64,000 nucleotides of DNA from Xenococcus sp. MO_188.B8 (GTDB lineage: Bacteria; Cyanobacteriota; Cyanobacteriia; Cyanobacteriales; Xenococcaceae): positions 1 to 64,000 of the forward strand of contig JASJDR010000020.1 of the NCBI GenBank assembly GCA_030065615.1. Direction: 5' to 3'. Positions 1 through 7,023 of the stretch are shown here, piece by piece. Position 1 is the stretch's first letter. Each line of letters opens with the position of its first letter. Position numbers and translations under genes: made by a program. Under the pieces are notes generated by a model. That model saw only the letters and a list, made by a program, of their open reading frames with translations, had not been told where the DNA came from and searched no databases.

Positions 1-268
1 CCCAAGATGCCACGATAGGATTTTCTACCAAAGTATCTGTAGTGATCACGTAAATCTTTTTCGTTCTCTTTTCTTGTGGTAAGGTCGCAATAGCATTCCA
101 AATAAGTTGCAATACGGCGGTAGAATCTTTCCCTCCTGAATATCCAACTACCCAAGGTACGGCATCAAGGCAATACAATTGTTGGATTTCTTGGATTAAT
201 TGATCGATATGGGTAATCAACTCGGAGACATTACGCGAGGCTGACAAAGTAGTTTGTGCCTGTGTCAT
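1..268 (-). CDS. dndC: DNA phosphorothioation sulfurtransferase DndC, N-terminal part
   Basis: The reading frame starts at the ATG complementary to 266-268 and runs off the left edge, so only the first 89 codons are visible. It contains the PP-loop signature SGGKDST near residue 44 followed by VITTDTLVENPIV, which is characteristic of the DndC/PAPS-reductase-like ATP pyrophosphatase family. DndC works with DndA/IscS, DndD and DndE to replace a non-bridging phosphate oxygen of DNA by sulfur, which marks self DNA for Dnd-type restriction. The rest of the locus, if intact, must lie to the left of the window. A second, broken copy of the same promoter and 5' end lies at 1678-1939. Family assignment is firm; intactness of the gene cannot be judged. 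Confidence 0.85.
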   Translation of the reverse strand, partial: MTQAQTTLSASRNVSELITHIDQLIQEIQQLYCLDAVPWVVGYSGGKDSTAVLQLIWNAIATLPQEKRTKKIYVITTDTLVENPIVASW

Positions 269-355
269 GTTATCTTTCTTGGTGTTTATAGTCTAGATTA
301 TTAAACAACTAGCTTTGACAATAACAGGAAAATGGTCGATTTATCTTAACAAACT
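93..355. repeat. Direct repeat copy A: dndC promoter and 5' coding region
   Basis: About 260 bp covering the upstream region and first ~57 codons of dndC is repeated in the same orientation at 1678-1939 with roughly a dozen substitutions and single-base indels. This is the copy attached to the open dndC frame. The two copies bracket the Uma2-hicB-hicA block. Confidence 0.9.
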
Positions 356-450
356 AGGCAAATTTAATAATTTAACGGCGTGAAACCAACCTTAGAAATA
401 GTTAATAATTTAGAATGCATTCTAATAGACTATAGATATCGGCAAAACTC

Positions 451-681
451 TCAATCATAAAAATACTTGGACAACTCTGAAAGTGAAATATATTGGCTGG
501 CTGGCCTTAAAATAGCTCGACAAGTTCCAGTATCTAGTTGCTTGTGATTGGGAATAGTCAGAGTTTTTTTGCCAGTTTCAGTGACACGACGCATTTTGAT
601 ATGACTACCACGCTGACTATGTATCTGAAAGCCGAATTTCTCAAGTATTTTGATAACTTCTGAGCCAGATAATCGCTTGAA
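451..681 (-). pseudogene. hicA: HicA-family mRNA interferase toxin lacking a start codon
   Basis: The frame ending at TGA 451-453 reads KRLSGSEVIKILEKFGF, then GSHIKMRR and LTIPNHKQLDTGTCRAILR, which is the HicA (YcfA-like) double-stranded-RNA-binding-like fold with its catalytic His in GSH. The usual initial Met before KRLSG is replaced by Phe (codon at 679-681), and no ATG, GTG or TTG lies between it and the in-frame upstream stop. The upstream bases are a dispersed-repeat fragment (about 684-700) followed by a heptamer array, so the 5' end looks overwritten. The cognate-type HicB lies just upstream at 790-1026. An ATT or other rare start cannot be excluded, but an inactive toxin is the simpler reading. 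Confidence 0.7.
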
Positions 682-701
682 TCTAGTGCCGCTGCGCGGA
701 A

Positions 702-731
702 GTCAAAAGTCAAAAGTCAAAAGTCAAAAGT
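702..731. repeat. Heptanucleotide tandem repeat (GTCAAAA)n
   Basis: Four head-to-tail units of GTCAAAA plus a partial fifth. Short tandem heptamers of this kind are common in filamentous and large unicellular cyanobacteria. This one lies exactly between the hicB stop and the damaged 5' end of hicA. Confidence 0.9.
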
Positions 732-789
732 TTTTTAGAGCAAAGGTTTCAAGCTTTGTGAATGGGTGTTGTATTTAAGCCCACATCCA

Positions 790-1026
790 CTAGGCATATT
801 CTGGCTGAAGTTCAAAGGTTACAGAAAGAGACGGTTTTGCCACTAGACCAAATTCAGTGGGGTCTTCGCCTTCAAGATGGAGGCTAACAGCTTCCATAAG
901 ATTTCTTGAAGTTTCATCTAGTGTCATGCCTTGAGTAACAACGGAGATTTCTATACATTCAGCGATATAACCCTTATCATCCCCTGGTCGAATTATGGCA
1001 TGTATGTTTTGCTGTAGACGGCTCAC
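790..1026 (-). CDS. hicB: HicB-family antitoxin
   Basis: A 78-residue protein that fits the short HicB antitoxin fold: a beta strand with IHAIIRPGDDKGYIAECIE followed by VVTQGMTLDETSRNLMEAV. It would bind and neutralise HicA, whose remnant is the next frame downstream at 451-681. It overlaps the end of the Uma2 gene by four bases (ATGA), so the two are probably translationally coupled. Short HicB forms lack the C-terminal DNA-binding domain, and none is visible here. With the toxin damaged, this antitoxin may be a relic or may act on HicA proteins encoded elsewhere. Confidence 0.75.
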   Translation of the reverse strand: MSRLQQNIHAIIRPGDDKGYIAECIEISVVTQGMTLDETSRNLMEAVSLHLEGEDPTEFGLVAKPSLSVTFELQPEYA

Positions 1027-1601
1027 TCTAGATTTGCTCCAATTTCACGTAACTTTAACCAATTAAAAACTTCTTCTGACGTAAGTTGTAAGTTAATATC
1101 TTTGAGTACTTGAAGTTGTTGACTATCTCGACATATTTGTATTTCTTGTTGAGGAGTTAAGATTAGTATGGAATAATCATCTGGATCAATTAACCATCCT
1201 AATTGGCTGCCATGATGCAGACAATGTAAAAGATTATCAATTACCCGATTTGTATTCTGATCTGGAGAAAGAATTTCAATAGACCAATCGGGAGCTTGGG
1301 TAAAATTATCTTCTGGTTCCCCAAATTCATTGAGTTGAATCTTATCCCAAGACACGACAACAATATCGAGAACAATTGAACGACCGCCAAAAGTACAGCG
1401 CAATTCAGGTAAAGCAAGATAGTTACTCTTTGGACTATCTAATTTAGCTAATAGTCGTTTCTGTAAAATGGAATGTCGAACTTTAGGCATTGGTTTCTGA
1501 ATCGCATTCCCGCCTACATATTCCCAAGCCGGAGATTCTTCGAGGTTAGGCAACTTGAGAAATTCTTCCAGCGTTAGTTTTTGAGTGAGTACAGTAGCCA
1601 T
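1023..1601 (-). CDS. Uma2 family (DUF820) endonuclease-like protein
   Basis: The 192-residue protein begins MATVLTQKLTLEEFLKLP and carries the DUF820/Uma2 core: EYVGGNAIQKPMPKVRHS, then LDIVVV and APDWSIEILSPDQ. The family belongs to the PD-(D/E)XK nuclease-like superfamily and is greatly expanded in cyanobacteria; its biological role is not established. Here the usual catalytic Asp is in the LDIVVV strand and the Glu in WSIEILSP. It overlaps hicB by four bases and lies about 80 bp downstream of the duplicated dndC promoter at 1853-1939, which could drive it. Confidence 0.8.
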   Translation of the reverse strand: MATVLTQKLTLEEFLKLPNLEESPAWEYVGGNAIQKPMPKVRHSILQKRLLAKLDSPKSNYLALPELRCTFGGRSIVLDIVVVSWDKIQLNEFGEPEDNFTQAPDWSIEILSPDQNTNRVIDNLLHCLHHGSQLGWLIDPDDYSILILTPQQEIQICRDSQQLQVLKDINLQLTSEEVFNWLKLREIGANLE

Positions 1602-1677
1602 ATTCTAGTTGAAGGATTCTAGATTTAAACCTAGTATATTTTATCTGGCTAAACTGCAATATTGCAGAAGTGTGATC

Positions 1678-1939
1678 GCATTTCAGATAAGTTGCAATAA
1701 GGCGGTCGAATCTTTCCCTCCTGAATATCCAACTACCCAAGGTACTGCATCAAGACAATACAATTGCTGGATTTCTTGGGTTAATTTATCGATATGGGAA
1801 TCAACTCGGAGACATTACGCGAGGCTGACAAAGTAGTTTGTGCCTGTGTCATCTTATCTTTCTTGGTGTTTATAGTTAGATTATTAAACAACTAGATTTG
1901 ACAATAACAGGAAAATGGTCGATTTGTTTTAACCAACTA
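1678..1939. repeat. Direct repeat copy B: dndC promoter and 5' coding region
   Basis: Second copy of the segment at 93-355, same orientation. Similarity begins abruptly at about 1678 and ends at about 1939. It retains the sequence upstream of the start codon almost unchanged. Confidence 0.9.
1684..1852 (-). pseudogene. dndC: Truncated, frameshifted dndC 5' fragment
   Basis: From the ATG complementary to 1850-1852 the translation matches intact dndC (MTQAQTTLSASRNVSELI) for 18 codons. A one-base deletion then changes the frame: ATTACCC in copy A is ATTCCC here, and a TAA follows within a few codons. Homology continues in another frame up to the start of the PP-loop region and stops before the SGGKDST motif is complete in a useful product. 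It cannot encode a functional DndC. Confidence 0.85.
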
Positions 1940-2086
1940 TTATTTATTCAGTTACTGATTATACTATTGCACTCTCCCCAGCTCATGCAGAAGCTTCTCT
2001 CTAAAAGCCTTACATGCTGCATATTATGAGAATTTTATGAGAATTTTATACATCGTCGCAAAAAAGATACACATAAATTTATTGGT

Positions 2087-2500
2087 TTATTTAAGATTTT
2101 TTAAATACTGAGGAAAATATTTATCCCAATCTAGAAAATTTATTTGCTCTTCTGCAAAAGGGTTAGGTAGATATACAATATTATCTTTAATTCTTGCAAT
2201 GACACCCGTCAAATTATTGGAAATGCTAGAATTTGTAATCAAAATACCTGGCTCGCGGATATAAGAATCTGATTTAGGCTTAAACCCCATATTCATCAGA
2301 AAATTATTCCATCCATTCTTCTTGGCTTTAATGACGGAAGAAGTTTCAGCATAATTTTGTAGACCAGTCTTACTGGAATGAATCAACCCTGTATAGCATT
2401 TTGAGCCAAAAAGTAATGTAATCAAATGTTCTTCAAAAAAGCATCTCTGTCTAATATCTAGAGCAACTATATATGGTACTTTTTTTTTTCTTCTTTCCAT
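2087..2500 (-). CDS. C-terminal part of a split hypothetical protein (in -1 frame)
   Basis: A 137-residue frame whose apparent start (MERRKKK) lies inside an A-rich tract that is shared, in another frame, with the end of the upstream gene. The sequence VPYIVALDIRQRCFFEEHL followed by LLFG reads as the direct continuation of the ELERKANKRMKW helix of the upstream frame, because proteins of this sort usually have a Lys-rich helix before a hydrophobic strand. It has no independent ribosome binding site that I can see. I therefore interpret it as the second half of one gene, joined either by slippage at the A10 tract (2480-2489) or by an indel or sequencing error. The function is not recognised. 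Confidence 0.6.
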   Translation of the reverse strand: MERRKKKVPYIVALDIRQRCFFEEHLITLLFGSKCYTGLIHSSKTGLQNYAETSSVIKAKKNGWNNFLMNMGFKPKSDSYIREPGILITNSSISNNLTGVIARIKDNIVYLPNPFAEEQINFLDWDKYFPQYLKNLK

Positions 2501-3294
2501 TTCATTCTCTTGTTTGCTTTTCTTTCAAGCTCAAACTGAATTCGAGGCTTGATTAAATCGGCAGGATTAGTTAGAACTTCTGTTGAACAACATGCGTAAT
2601 AACCATGATTCAAAAGTGATTGAGTAAATTCTACCTTACAGCCTAAAATATCGATATCATGCGGAAGTGTATCAACTTCTGTAATAACTTGTTTAAATTT
2701 TGCTACAAAATCATGTATTAGTTTTTCTCTATTTTCTCTTTCTTCATAAGAGGTAACAGGATAAGAAAAATCTTGACAATATTGAATATTAACTCGAAAC
2801 TTTGTTTTTCTAATTATAGGAATAATCAAGTTAGCTATATTATCTGTTGTATCGTCATCTTTGATTTTAGCAACCTCAATTAAAAATTTAATATTATCCT
2901 TCTCCGCACATAAATCTGGGCTTGGTAGAGTTTGATTATTTTCTTGCCATTCTAAACTCGAATCTGATATAAAAGAAACGTCAAAATTCAAATTTTTCAA
3001 TTCATTAGCAAAATATAATTCTGATTCTAATGATAGGAATTTATACCAATTCGTAGCTTCAGAAAATTTTTCTTGAATACCAGTATTATTCTTGAAATTT
3101 TGATCATGGCGTAGTTTTTCAGCTATTGCTAGTATTTGCAAAAACTTCGATAAATTACTTTCTTGCTCATCAAATATTTCGGTAACATTATAAAAGTTTT
3201 CGGGATTATTCTGATAAGCAAAATTAACAATTTCAGGTAAGTCGCTTAGCATAGAAGCATAGATATTAGAATTCATAATAAAATCGGTAAACAC
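2467..3294 (-). CDS. Hypothetical protein, possible PD-(D/E)XK-like nuclease, N-terminal part
   Basis: The 275-residue frame is mainly helical to about residue 85, then has ESELYFANELKNLNFDV and, around residues 124-143, LPSPDLCAEKDN followed by KFLIEVAKI. A Pro-Asp turn followed about a dozen residues later by a hydrophobic strand ending in Glu and a nearby Lys resembles the PD-(D/E)XK nuclease core, although the spacing to Lys (E-x-x-K) is one longer than canonical. The frame ends KKKYHI just after an A10 tract, where the -1 frame continues as the 2087-2500 reading frame. It lies in the accessory area beside dndC and toxin-like genes. The nuclease reading is a weak inference. Confidence 0.55.
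   Translation of the reverse strand: MFTDFIMNSNIYASMLSDLPEIVNFAYQNNPENFYNVTEIFDEQESNLSKFLQILAIAEKLRHDQNFKNNTGIQEKFSEATNWYKFLSLESELYFANELKNLNFDVSFISDSSLEWQENNQTLPSPDLCAEKDNIKFLIEVAKIKDDDTTDNIANLIIPIIRKTKFRVNIQYCQDFSYPVTSYEERENREKLIHDFVAKFKQVITEVDTLPHDIDILGCKVEFTQSLLNHGYYACCSTEVLTNPADLIKPRIQFELERKANKRMKWKEEKKKYHI
2480..2489 (-). other. A10 tract with A_AAA_AAG slippery heptamer
   Basis: On the minus strand ten consecutive A residues are followed by G. In the upstream frame the codons are AAA AAA AAG, the classic dnaX-type -1 slip site. A -1 shift here moves the ribosome from the 2467-3294 frame into the 2087-2500 frame without a stop. Transcriptional slippage on A10 would give the same product. 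Confidence 0.6.
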
Positions 3295-3465
3295 TTTCCA
3301 TTACTATGTTTTGCTATTTTAGCTCATATTTTTTGATTTTACAGTTTTATTGTAAGATAATAATTTGATTGAATTGTAATTTCATAATTGAAATTGCTCT
3401 CAACTCTAAGAAATAACTCTCTTTGCGCCTTTGCGTCTTTGCGCGAGAAAAGAGAGATTGTTTGG

Positions 3466-3948
3466 CTAATAATACTTAACTTCAAACTTAAGATTGATCG
3501 CGTGAATAATCTCTCTAGGATCTTTAGTATAAGTCAAAGCAAGTAATTCATTACTAACAGTCATTAATTGTTCAAAATCAACTAACTTTTCTAACTCTTG
3601 ATAATCTATCCCTTCAAATATTTCTTTAGCTGCACCCAATATCGCTTCAAACTGACAATTCAATATATGTTCATCCCATTCACCTTGTTTAATATAATGA
3701 GATTTCTTGCCTAATTTGTTACGCTTTTGAATTGCCAGGAGGCTATTACTAATAGCAAGCTTACAACTTTTAGTAACTCTTTTTTTGACTTGAATTTTAA
3801 TTAGATGAATCAGCAAAATCACCAAGAAAGATTCTAAATTATTAATCTTATCTTGTCTTTCCATCGCTTCTAAATCTTCTACTATGGCAAATGCGCGATC
3901 ATATTCTTGGTGGAGTAAACATTGCTTTAACTCTAGTATTTCTTCCAT
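3466..3948 (-). CDS. DUF29-like family protein
   Basis: A 160-residue helical protein beginning MEEILELKQCLLHQEYDRAF. The middle part has NNLESFLVILLIHLIKIQ, which corresponds to the conserved helix of DUF29 proteins (normally L-E-S-x-L-x-x-L-L-x-H-L-L-K). DUF29 is a helical-bundle family of unknown function, abundant in cyanobacteria and often near mobile or toxin-antitoxin genes. The spacing to neighbours (171 bp downstream, 175 bp upstream) suggests an independent transcription unit. The C-terminal half is diverged from the family consensus, so I give only moderate confidence. Confidence 0.55.
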   Translation of the reverse strand: MEEILELKQCLLHQEYDRAFAIVEDLEAMERQDKINNLESFLVILLIHLIKIQVKKRVTKSCKLAISNSLLAIQKRNKLGKKSHYIKQGEWDEHILNCQFEAILGAAKEIFEGIDYQELEKLVDFEQLMTVSNELLALTYTKDPREIIHAINLKFEVKYY

Positions 3949-4123
3949 AGATAACTCTTGCTCTAGTAGCTTAATTCAAAATGCATGAAGCCAATAATTT
4001 CTGCTGATGCATTACTTTAGTTAATTGCACTTTATTCCTATGATAGTGACTATGATACACAAGAATGCTTATAAAACGCGATCGCTGATTAAGAAAAATC
4101 AAATAGACTCTGAAACAATTTTT

Positions 4124-4378
4124 TCAAACTATTAGATTACGATAAGCTTCCTCATCAGCTTCAGATGACCGTTCGCTAAGAGTATCAGAGACTGATTCTA
4201 AATATTCCCAATCTATGGGAGATAGTTTTTTTATCAGCACTCCTTCTTCTTGAATTTCAAAAGTAACATGATCGCCTTTTTCAATTCCTAGTTTTTTTCT
4301 TACTGCTTGAGGAATAGTGGCTTGGTATTTTTGAGTAACCTTGGAAGTTAATTTAGTTTTCGAGATTGCCATAACCAA
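4124..4378 (-). CDS. AbrB/SpoVT-type (PrlF-like) antitoxin, apparently orphan
   Basis: The 84-residue protein contains the swapped-hairpin AbrB DNA-binding signature, TSKVTQKYQATIPQAVRKKL followed by GIEKGDHVTFEI, at residues 11-45, and an acidic C-terminal tail (SEADEEAYRNL) of the kind that occludes a toxin. Proteins of this type are antitoxins that also repress their own promoter. The usual partner would be a PemK/MazF- or YhaV-like toxin immediately downstream, but the 175 bp to the next gene holds none. The start could be Met1 or Met3 (MVMAIS), which does not affect the domain. Confidence 0.75.
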   Translation of the reverse strand: MVMAISKTKLTSKVTQKYQATIPQAVRKKLGIEKGDHVTFEIQEEGVLIKKLSPIDWEYLESVSDTLSERSSEADEEAYRNLIV

Positions 4379-4649
4379 TATTGACTAACTAAGCATCTAC
4401 TCTAGTTATACCGTAATACCGTATTACTAAAAGAGTTAAACTATATTAAAAGAAAATTGCTCCTAAACTCAACAAATAACTATAAAAATAAATTCTCTTC
4501 GACAACGGCAAATCCCATATAATTTAAGACTGTGCTGTATATTCAAAAACGCAGTCAAACCGCACTAAACCATAAAGGTTACATAAATTCTGGTTGTTTA
4601 ACCGAAAATCTATTGTTTTAACTGATTTTTACAGAGAGAAAACTCTATT

Positions 4650-5936
4650 ATGATTCACGATATATTTATGCCTGCCCTTAGTTCCACTATGACTGAAGGC
4701 AAAATTGTGGAATGGGTAAAATCTCCAGGAGATAAAGTAGAGAAAGGAGAAACCGTAGTAGTAGTAGAATCCGATAAAGCGGATATGGATGTTGAATCCT
4801 TCAATGCTGGCTACTTAGCAGTTATTTTAGTTGAAGCTGGACAGGAAGCTCCAGTAGGTAATGCTATTGCTTATGTAGCAGAAACTGAAGCAGAAATCGA
4901 GGAAGCTAAAAAACGGGCTGCATCAGGTAAAGGAAGCACTGCGGCACCTCCCTCGGCACCGAAACCCGCGGCTGCTGCTACTCCCGTTGCGGCAACAGCT
5001 ACCACCACCACAACTAGTAATGGCAATGGCAGAACTGTCGCTTCTCCCAGAGCTAAAAAACTTGCTAAAGAATTTGGTGTTGATCTCAAAACTTTACAAG
5101 GATCTGGTCCCTATGGAAGGATTGTAGCGATAGATGTCGAACAAGCTGCGGGTAAATCTTCTACTAAGAAGGTAGCAACTCCCATAGCGACAACTATTGC
5201 TCCTCCTGCTCCTGCTCCTGTCGCTGCACCAGCACCAGTACCAGCACCTGTTAGCGTTACTCCAGGAGAAACTGTACCACTAAATACTTTACAAAAAGCA
5301 GTGGTACAAAACATGGTAGCAAGCTTACAAGTGCCTACATATCATGTCGGCTATACCATTGCTACAGATGAACTAGATAAGCTCTACAAACAAATCAAAC
5401 CTAAAGGGGTAACGATGACAGCTCTCTTGGCTAAGGCAGTAGCTGTTACCTTGCAGAAACATCCTGTGGTTAATGCCAGTTATGTACCCGATGCCATCAA
5501 ATATAGTTCCCAGATTAATATTGCTTTAGCAGTAGCAATGCCAGATGGGGGCTTGATTACTCCAGTGTTGCGCAATGCTGATCAGATGGATATCTATTCT
5601 CTATCTCGTAGTTGGAAAGATTTGGTCAACCGTGCTAGAGCTAAACAGTTACAACCTGAGGAATATAGTACAGGAACATTCACTCTTTCTAATTTAGGAA
5701 TGTTTGGCGTAGATAACTTCGATGCTATCTTACCACCAGGACAAGGTTCCATTCTCGCGATTAGTGCCGCCTCTCCTCAAGTAGTTGCTAATGATGCGGG
5801 TATGATGGGTGTTCGCCGTCTAATGAAGGTGAATATCACCTGCGATCATCGGATTATTTATGGGGCACAAGCTGCGGCTTTCCTTCAAGATTTAGCAAAT
5901 TTAATTGAAACTGATGCTCAATCTTTGACTCTATAG
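4650..5936 (+). CDS. Pyruvate dehydrogenase E2, dihydrolipoamide acetyltransferase
   Basis: This 428-residue protein transfers the acetyl group from lipoate to CoA in the pyruvate dehydrogenase complex. The order of domains is a lipoyl domain (residues 1-78, lipoylated Lys43 in ESDKADMDVES), an Ala/Pro/Thr-rich swinging linker, an E3-binding domain (about 130-165, SPRAKKLAKEFGVDL then GSGPYGRI), a second Ala/Pro linker, and the catalytic acetyltransferase domain (about 205-428). The active-site motif reads DHRIIYG at 399-405, with Tyr in place of the usual Asp-x before Gly; this is the normal cyanobacterial/plastid version. The ATG is preceded by AGAGAG at suitable spacing. It stands alone, which is usual because cyanobacterial pdh genes are scattered. 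Confidence 0.93.
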   Translation: MIHDIFMPALSSTMTEGKIVEWVKSPGDKVEKGETVVVVESDKADMDVESFNAGYLAVILVEAGQEAPVGNAIAYVAETEAEIEEAKKRAASGKGSTAAPPSAPKPAAAATPVAATATTTTTSNGNGRTVASPRAKKLAKEFGVDLKTLQGSGPYGRIVAIDVEQAAGKSSTKKVATPIATTIAPPAPAPVAAPAPVPAPVSVTPGETVPLNTLQKAVVQNMVASLQVPTYHVGYTIATDELDKLYKQIKPKGVTMTALLAKAVAVTLQKHPVVNASYVPDAIKYSSQINIALAVAMPDGGLITPVLRNADQMDIYSLSRSWKDLVNRARAKQLQPEEYSTGTFTLSNLGMFGVDNFDAILPPGQGSILAISAASPQVVANDAGMMGVRRLMKVNITCDHRIIYGAQAAAFLQDLANLIETDAQSLTL

Positions 5937-5948
5937 TATAAAGATATC

Positions 5949-5977
5949 GTAAGGGTTTAGTAATGCTAAATCCTTAC
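5949..5977 (+). terminator. Hairpin downstream of the E2 gene
   Basis: GTAAGGGTTTAG and CTAAATCCTTAC pair with one mismatch around a short loop, 12 bp after the E2 stop. No long T run follows, so it may be an mRNA 3' stabilising hairpin or a weak terminator that also separates the convergent glycosyltransferase gene. Confidence 0.5.
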
Positions 5978-6069
5978 ATCAATTCTAGATCACATGTCTT
6001 GTTTTTAACTCTAACTATATATTAAATAGTGATTCTAAAAACCATTACTATCTAGATATATTTGAAATG

Positions 6070-6984
6070 TTACTTGAGTTTACTTAAAAATATATTACGT
6101 AGCCACTGGTTAGTTTTTAAAGGTAAAAGTAAGGCTAGAACTTTCAGGTTAGGATATTGTAAACAACTTTTGATAATCCAAGGCATTGCTGACAGTAAGC
6201 TCTGATAACGTAATGATTTACCAATATAAAAAATCTTGGCTGCATATATTTTACGAGTATTAATATATCCTTGATTTGCAATTTCAGACTGATATTTTTT
6301 TAAAATAATCTTGACGGCTGCTATTTGGCGCTCAGATTTTCCAGTAATTTGATGATGAGGTTTTTCAGCAATGGTATATCTCAAATTATAAGAATTATCA
6401 TGTCCAATTAAAGTTTTCTGACAACATCTTATCCAAAGGTCATAATCTTGTAGTGCAGGCATTTTTTCATCAAAACCTCCTACTTGATGAAAAAGTTTTT
6501 TCTTGAGTGCTACAGAAGAAGTTGAGCCGATTAAATTATCATATAAAATCTGTGGATAGAGATTACCTTTTGCTTTTGGTGTGACTTGATATAGTATTGT
6601 GGTTCGTGCTGTTTCGTTGACAATTAATTTGCCAGAATAAACTAATCCAATCTGGGAATTATTATCAAAGATATTTAATTGATCACTGATTTTTTTAGGC
6701 TCCCAGGTATCATCATCATCGAGAAACATGATAATATCTCCAATCGCGATCGCGGTACCTTGATTTCTCGCTTTACAAGCACCTTGAGAAGTTTTAAATC
6801 TCTTAATGATTGTTATGGTTTTATTCTCTCTTTTATATTTTAAATTATCTGCAACAATATTGTCTGAAGCGTCATCTATAATGATAATTTCTTCGGGAAT
6901 CCGAGTTTGATTACAGACACTATCATAAGCTCGCTGTAGTTGTAATGGTCGATTGTGAGTTGTGATGATAACTGATACTTTCAT
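6070..6984 (-). CDS. Family 2 glycosyltransferase
   Basis: A 304-residue GT-A fold enzyme. The N-terminus MKVSVIITTHNRP and IIIIDDASDN bind the nucleotide sugar, and FLDDDDTWEP (Asp cluster 89-92) is the metal-binding DxD region. The QDYDLWIRC segment near residue 175 corresponds to the acceptor-side catalytic region of family 2 enzymes. No membrane segment is obvious apart from a hydrophobic C-terminal stretch near LKVLALLLPL. It is the last of three consecutive minus-strand glycosyltransferases (9078 to 6070, gaps of about 40 bp), probably one operon making a surface polysaccharide or glycan. The sugar specificity cannot be predicted. Confidence 0.85.
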   Translation of the reverse strand: MKVSVIITTHNRPLQLQRAYDSVCNQTRIPEEIIIIDDASDNIVADNLKYKRENKTITIIKRFKTSQGACKARNQGTAIAIGDIIMFLDDDDTWEPKKISDQLNIFDNNSQIGLVYSGKLIVNETARTTILYQVTPKAKGNLYPQILYDNLIGSTSSVALKKKLFHQVGGFDEKMPALQDYDLWIRCCQKTLIGHDNSYNLRYTIAEKPHHQITGKSERQIAAVKIILKKYQSEIANQGYINTRKIYAAKIFYIGKSLRYQSLLSAMPWIIKSCLQYPNLKVLALLLPLKTNQWLRNIFLSKLK

Positions 6985-7023
6985 TTATTAAAAGCTGATA
7001 AGTAACATAATTTTGTAAGGTAA

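Noticed and set aside
1609-1836. Plus-strand 75-codon frame
   Set aside because: It is antisense to the duplicated dndC 5' fragment and its leader; it has no independent support.
4871-5314. Two minus-strand frames rich in Ala, Val and Gly
   Set aside because: They are antisense to the Ala/Pro linkers of the E2 protein, whose codon bias creates open frames on the other strand.
5846-5866. Apparent missing Asp in the E2 active-site motif (DHRIIYG)
   Set aside because: The Tyr variant is the usual form in cyanobacterial and plastid E2 proteins, so it is not a defect.
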